DNA from: Kalaharituber pfeilii | Taxonomy: Eukaryota > Ascomycota > Pezizomycetes > Pezizales > Pezizaceae | Assembly: GCA_015179045.1 (NCBI GenBank) | Contig: WHUZ01000003.1 | Location: 1,302,001-1,366,000, forward strand | Direction of reading: 5' to 3' | Length of the DNA stretch: 64,000 nucleotides | Shown: piece by piece, positions 60,507 to 64,000 of the stretch | Numbering within the stretch: the stretch's first letter is position 1 | Layout: each line of letters starts with the position of its first letter | Notes under the pieces: generated by a model | What the model was told of the DNA's origin: nothing | What the model saw: only the letters and a program-made list of their open reading frames with translations | The model's database searches: none | Translations under genes and position numbers: made by a program

Positions 60507-62044
60507 TTATTCTGTCTTCCAATGGCTCGTCACAGACGATTCACCATCTCCGTCTCCTAGAGCCAATTCCACCCCATATAGCGTCACTATCCACACATAC
60601 ATTAGCACTGTCCCTACACCAACAACAGATGAATCAAAACTCAACACTTACTCGTCGTCCCTATGTTTACCCACCTCCACAAATTCCCCCCACCCGGAAA
60701 CGACAACGTGTACCCTCCCACCTTCGCCACTCCCAAATCAATCAACGCAAAGTGCTGCATCAGCAAATGCGTATACACCCCTACCAATATGCTCGGACTA
60801 TACTGACTCAACAAGCTCACGAACCTCGAGCTCGCTTCTTCGTCGTTCATGCTCGGAGATTGTTCCAGACCTCTTGCACCGTTCTCCCGTACAGCGGGGA
60901 TGATGCGCGTGGAGGAGTAGAAAACAAAGAGGCGGTACGCGAGAGAGATGATGACGGAGGGGGTGATGGCAGAGATGACGTTCCAGACAAAGGAGAAGAA
61001 TTGACTGATGGTGATGGGCACAAAATATGCAAGGGAGGATGCGAGCTGGGCATAAGACTCCATTATTATAGGGGGGAAAGGCGGGAACTCTGGTTTTGTT
61101 GCGACGATTTCAGGAGGTATCGGGTTGTTTGGCTTGTAGTCCGTGAATCTTATGAACATATTAGCAGGATTCTTTCTCCAATGCTGGAATTTGAATCTAC
61201 ATTTGATATATGCATAGTACGATATAGGAGAACTAGAGGCTGGATTAGCACACCAAAATCAAATGCACTATCTTGTGAAGGGACCTTACGAGCAAGGAAG
61301 ATTCAACTGGATTCCCCTTGCCAGACCCAATACCATATGCACACAGAAAAATTGCGCACGTGACAGCAACTCCGATCAAAGTAGCATCCACATTTCCAAT
61401 ATCCGGGAACGTTGTAATCCTCCACAAAAAGTAGAGTGCTACAGAAATAATCGAGCCAGATGTTACCAAAAGAGCAATCTATAATTATCAGTGAATGCCT
61501 TCATGAGGGAAGTGCGTTTAAGCTTTCCTACCATCCAGCTATCCGACTTGTTCCTGTTCACCAACCACCGTGAGATCTGCCCAAATGTCTGTATCACCAG
61601 TAAGGTGCAGAACCCTTCTAAAAGCTGGAACATGGGAGTAGACCACTTCAGAAACCATCCCCACCAACCCAGGAAGAACTTCTCCGTCCATGTCTGCTCC
61701 TGCCCGCTTACGGACTCAAAATGGTGCTTGAGGAACCCATTTCCACTGTCCTTTGGCGACCATTTCTCTGGTGACCATCTGCCCAGAAAATAGAAAAAGA
61801 GGAACGGAACCAGGAGATAATGGAAGAAGCCGAGTACCTTGTGCGAGAACCGGACGAAGCCGCCACTGGAGGAGCTGGCTATTCGGAATGTGGACAGGAC
61901 GAAGTACGATATTGCCAGAGACAGAGAATATGCGAGTCCGCACTCTTTACCGCCGACGTCGAATGCGAGCGGGATCGTGAGGATGATGAGGAGGAGGAAT
62001 AGCAGCGCGGATCCCATCCGTGCTAGAAGCCATAGTAGGCCCAT
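60507..62044 (-). CDS. ICE2: ICE2 family ER membrane protein
   Basis: Ice2 is a multi-pass ER membrane protein involved in cortical ER inheritance and ER lipid homeostasis in yeast. Five exons are modelled: 62044-61532, 61478-61290, 61232-61201, 61148-60652 and 60586-60507, 436 aa in frame. Landmarks are the N-terminal membrane helix followed by IPLAFDVGGKECGLAYSLSL, SHKVLGFFHYLLVPFLFFYFLG, WKWSTP/FQLLEGFCTLLVIQTFGQ, many hydrophobic segments, and the C-terminal signature WRWVNIGTTMTLYGVELALG. Exon 3 is only 32 nt and is required to keep FSYIVLCIYQIF in frame. A second ATG (62017) is possible. Confidence 0.92.
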
Positions 62045-63354
62045 AGGTGCTAAATGGTGAGGCGGCTCGAACGGAAGAGCCTCGGACGGCTAACCTTAAG
62101 CTCGCGGGTGGTTTCTGGCGTTTGTCGAGTCGGGGTGAAAACGTGCAACCTTCGGAGAGAAATATGGCGTCCCAGTAGTCAGGATGGCTTGCGGTGGGAT
62201 AGATCGGCCGCAGAGATGAGATGTGCTGTACTACTTTCCTGGCCCAGCTGGGGTATATAGTCGCCTCTGGAACTGTCGCGTGCTGAAGCCCGCGGGGATC
62301 CACGTTTTAGAATACGAGGCAGCGATCTGGGGTGATAAAATGGTGGTGGGGGTGGTAGTATAGTGGGGGAGGGCGGGGGGGTGTGTGGGTGTGTGGGTGT
62401 GTGGGATGGTGATGGTGGGTGGGGGGAGGTTGAAGAGAATGCGTGGAAGGGAGGGGGAGTAGAAGGAAGATAGCGGTAGAAAAAAAGGACTGCTTTTCGG
62501 AGCTTGATCCCAAGTGTCCTTTCGGAACGAGTGGAATTAAGGCTGATACGGGACCTGTGGAGGAGAGCTAGGCCTGAGCTCGACTGTGCGGAAGAGAGCC
62601 TGGGGGCCGATCACAAGCATATGTACTTTCTTTTTCTTTTCCTTTTTTCTTTTTTTTTTTTTTTACCTTTTGTTTCAATGTGGATCAGAAGCAGATGGTG
62701 CGTGCATCCCGGCCGGGGGAGGGGAGGGGAGGGGAGGGGAGGGGAGGGGCGGGGAGGGGAGGGGGGCGAGGCGGTCGGTGATGCCAGTGAGTTCAGTCGA
62801 TGGGCCGGATAGTCGATGCGGGCTAAGGCGGGTCCTACGCCAGGAGCGGGCGCCCGAGGAACTCTCTCTTGAGCCTCTATTCCTCCGATGCTCGCAGTCC
62901 GTGGAATTCCTGCAATTGCGTACGTGCAATTACAGACGCAGCCCCCTTGCGCCTCCGCTGGGAGGAGAGCTGGGGCCCCGCGGGCACGAGCATCGCACCC
63001 CAAGGGGCACGCAGAACGCGGGACGCCATCGCAGGCGTCGGCATCCACATCCACGCTGTGATGTGACCTGCTTGCACACGCCACATGACTCAGGGCCCCC
63101 CGGCGGAGCGCTCGTGACCAGGTGCCACCGCCTGGACGCTTGCGCTCGCAGCCATATGCTATCGTGGCGCCGCTACCACCAGCAGCGCGGCATCGGCATC
63201 GGCATGGACATGTGTCGAGATGGCGCAGCGCATCACGATGTGAATTAATCTGATCTGATTGCTGCAGATAAGATAAGATGCGATACGAGCTGCATACCCC
63301 TGCGCAAGAAAATGCTGCTCACAAGTCCGCCCCCCCTCCAGACCTGCCCCTCGA
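62045..63354. other. Divergent promoter region with G-tracts
   Basis: No gene is supported between the divergent ICE2 and MYG1 starts. It contains a GTGTGTGG-type run (62378-62404), a T-run (about 62648-62665) and a GAGGGG array (about 62716-62775), a strong G-quadruplex candidate. Long frames here are low complexity. Confidence 0.5.
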
Positions 63355-64000
63355 ATGTCACTTGCAATGCTCGTTGCTCAATCCAGGTTCCTCAGCACCA
63401 GAGCACTATCCACAATGGCGTCCCCACCAAACCGCCTCAAGACCGCTCCCCTTAGCATTGGCACGCACAAGTTAGTCTTAATCTACTCTAATCCGTTGCC
63501 CCTCTCCATCGTTCAATTCCTGCTTGCTAACCCCCCCCCCCCTCCCCCGCTGCAGCGGCTACTTTCATGCATGTCACGGCCCAAGCTCCTCACAACCGCA
63601 TCCCTAACAATCTCGTCCTCTCTAGGCCGACGAAGCCCTCGCCGTATACATGCTCCGCCTGCTCCCGGATTACCAAGATGCTACTCTTGTCCGCTCTCGA
63701 GACCCTGAGCTCTTAGAAGCCTGCGACATCATTGTCGATGTTAGTAGTTACCCTCATATATTCCCTCCCCCCTCGCTTCACTATAGCTTACCCCCTTCCC
63801 TTCTACCCCACCAGGTCCAAGGGCAATATGACGGCATCAAACACTTCGATCACCACCAACGTGGCTTCACCGAAACTTTCTCCCCCGCCTACACCACCAA
63901 ACTCTCCTCCGCTGGCCTCATCTACAAGCACTTCGCCCCCGCATCATCTCCGAGCGTCTCTCCCTGTCTCCTGACCACCCAAACACCACAATCCTCCTCC
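63355..64000 (+). CDS. MYG1: MYG1 family exonuclease/phosphoesterase, 5' part
   Basis: MYG1 (formerly UPF0160) is a DHH-like 3'-5' RNA exonuclease shared between nucleus and mitochondria in animals. It is partial at the right edge. Exons: 63355-63470, 63556-63568, 63626-63739 and 63815 onward. Motifs: [47 protein letters not shown], and [12 protein letters not shown] (DHH). The leader from 63355 ([20 protein letters not shown]) looks mitochondrial, and a third ATG at 63415 gives a leaderless form. Exon 2 is 13 nt, and its downstream intron begins GCATGT (GC-AG). In exon 4 the frame shifts at a five-C run (63936-63940): [18 protein letters not shown] continues the family but one base out. Confidence 0.85.

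Noticed and set aside
60629..61363. Plus-strand frame of 244 aa
   Set aside because: Antisense shadow of ICE2.
1..64000. Secondary-metabolite cluster, CRISPR array or prophage-like system
   Set aside because: No polyketide synthase, peptide synthetase, terpene cyclase, spaced direct repeats or phage genes are present; the genes are housekeeping types of a eukaryote.

Overview
The window is nuclear DNA of a filamentous ascomycete (Pezizomycotina). It has many short (about 45-80 nt) spliceosomal introns with CTAAC/CTGAC-type branch sites, and typical fungal genes: KEX1, ICE2, PCS60, an AXL2 relic, a DENN-domain protein and an ascomycete SET protein. Gene density is low, about 15 intact or nearly intact genes plus two or three relics in 64 kb. 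The large repeat-bearing gaps would suit a lineage with an expanded genome, but I cannot name the order. No operon, CRISPR array, rRNA or convincing tRNA is visible.

Layout. 1-7.8 kb: gene-poor, with a GC-rich left edge and then AT-rich DNA holding a 1.6 kb TA-flanked inverted-repeat DNA transposon (4141-5746). 7.9-17.3 kb: ribosomal protein S23 (+), an unknown 251-aa protein (-), a mitochondrial-type hotdog acyl-CoA thioesterase (+), the Golgi carboxypeptidase KEX1 (-) and an unknown acidic six-exon protein (-). 18.7-23.6 kb: a TatD/TATDN1-type nuclease (+) and a PTC2/PTC3-type PP2C phosphatase (-). 26.3-32.4 kb: a decayed AXL2 homologue, a GNAT acetyltransferase, the EFM6-type lysine methyltransferase and a decayed dehalogenase-like alpha/beta hydrolase. 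33.4-35.8 kb: a vacuolar-type amino acid transporter with two microexons. 38.2-41.9 kb: a DENN-domain protein with one homopolymer frameshift. 42-47.5 kb: a gene-poor transposon graveyard with at least four TA-flanked MITE-like elements. 48.3-53.5 kb: a small SET protein (+), a SWIM plus RING protein (+) and a peroxisomal PCS60-type acyl-CoA/oxalate-CoA ligase ending in AKL (-). 55.9-58.2 kb: a conserved-looking disordered protein (+). 60.5-62.0 kb: ICE2 (-). 63.4 kb to the edge: the 5' part of MYG1 (+).

The genes do not form an evident pathway. Several act on the secretory or endomembrane system (KEX1, DENN, ICE2, vacuolar transporter), others in mitochondria or peroxisomes (thioesterase, MYG1, PCS60), but this is ordinary for a fungal chromosome. 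Many neighbours are convergent or divergent. The convergent spacers carry long A/T tracts and microsatellites, while G-rich tracts lie just upstream of several gene starts.

I found no clear new multi-gene system. The items most worth checking are the transposon/MITE cluster with one shared TA target habit, the two decaying genes, the very small exons and GC-AG introns, and two frameshifts in homopolymers that are either sequencing errors or early pseudogenisation. Gene models were built by hand from reading frame, splice signals and remembered family motifs. No database search was run.
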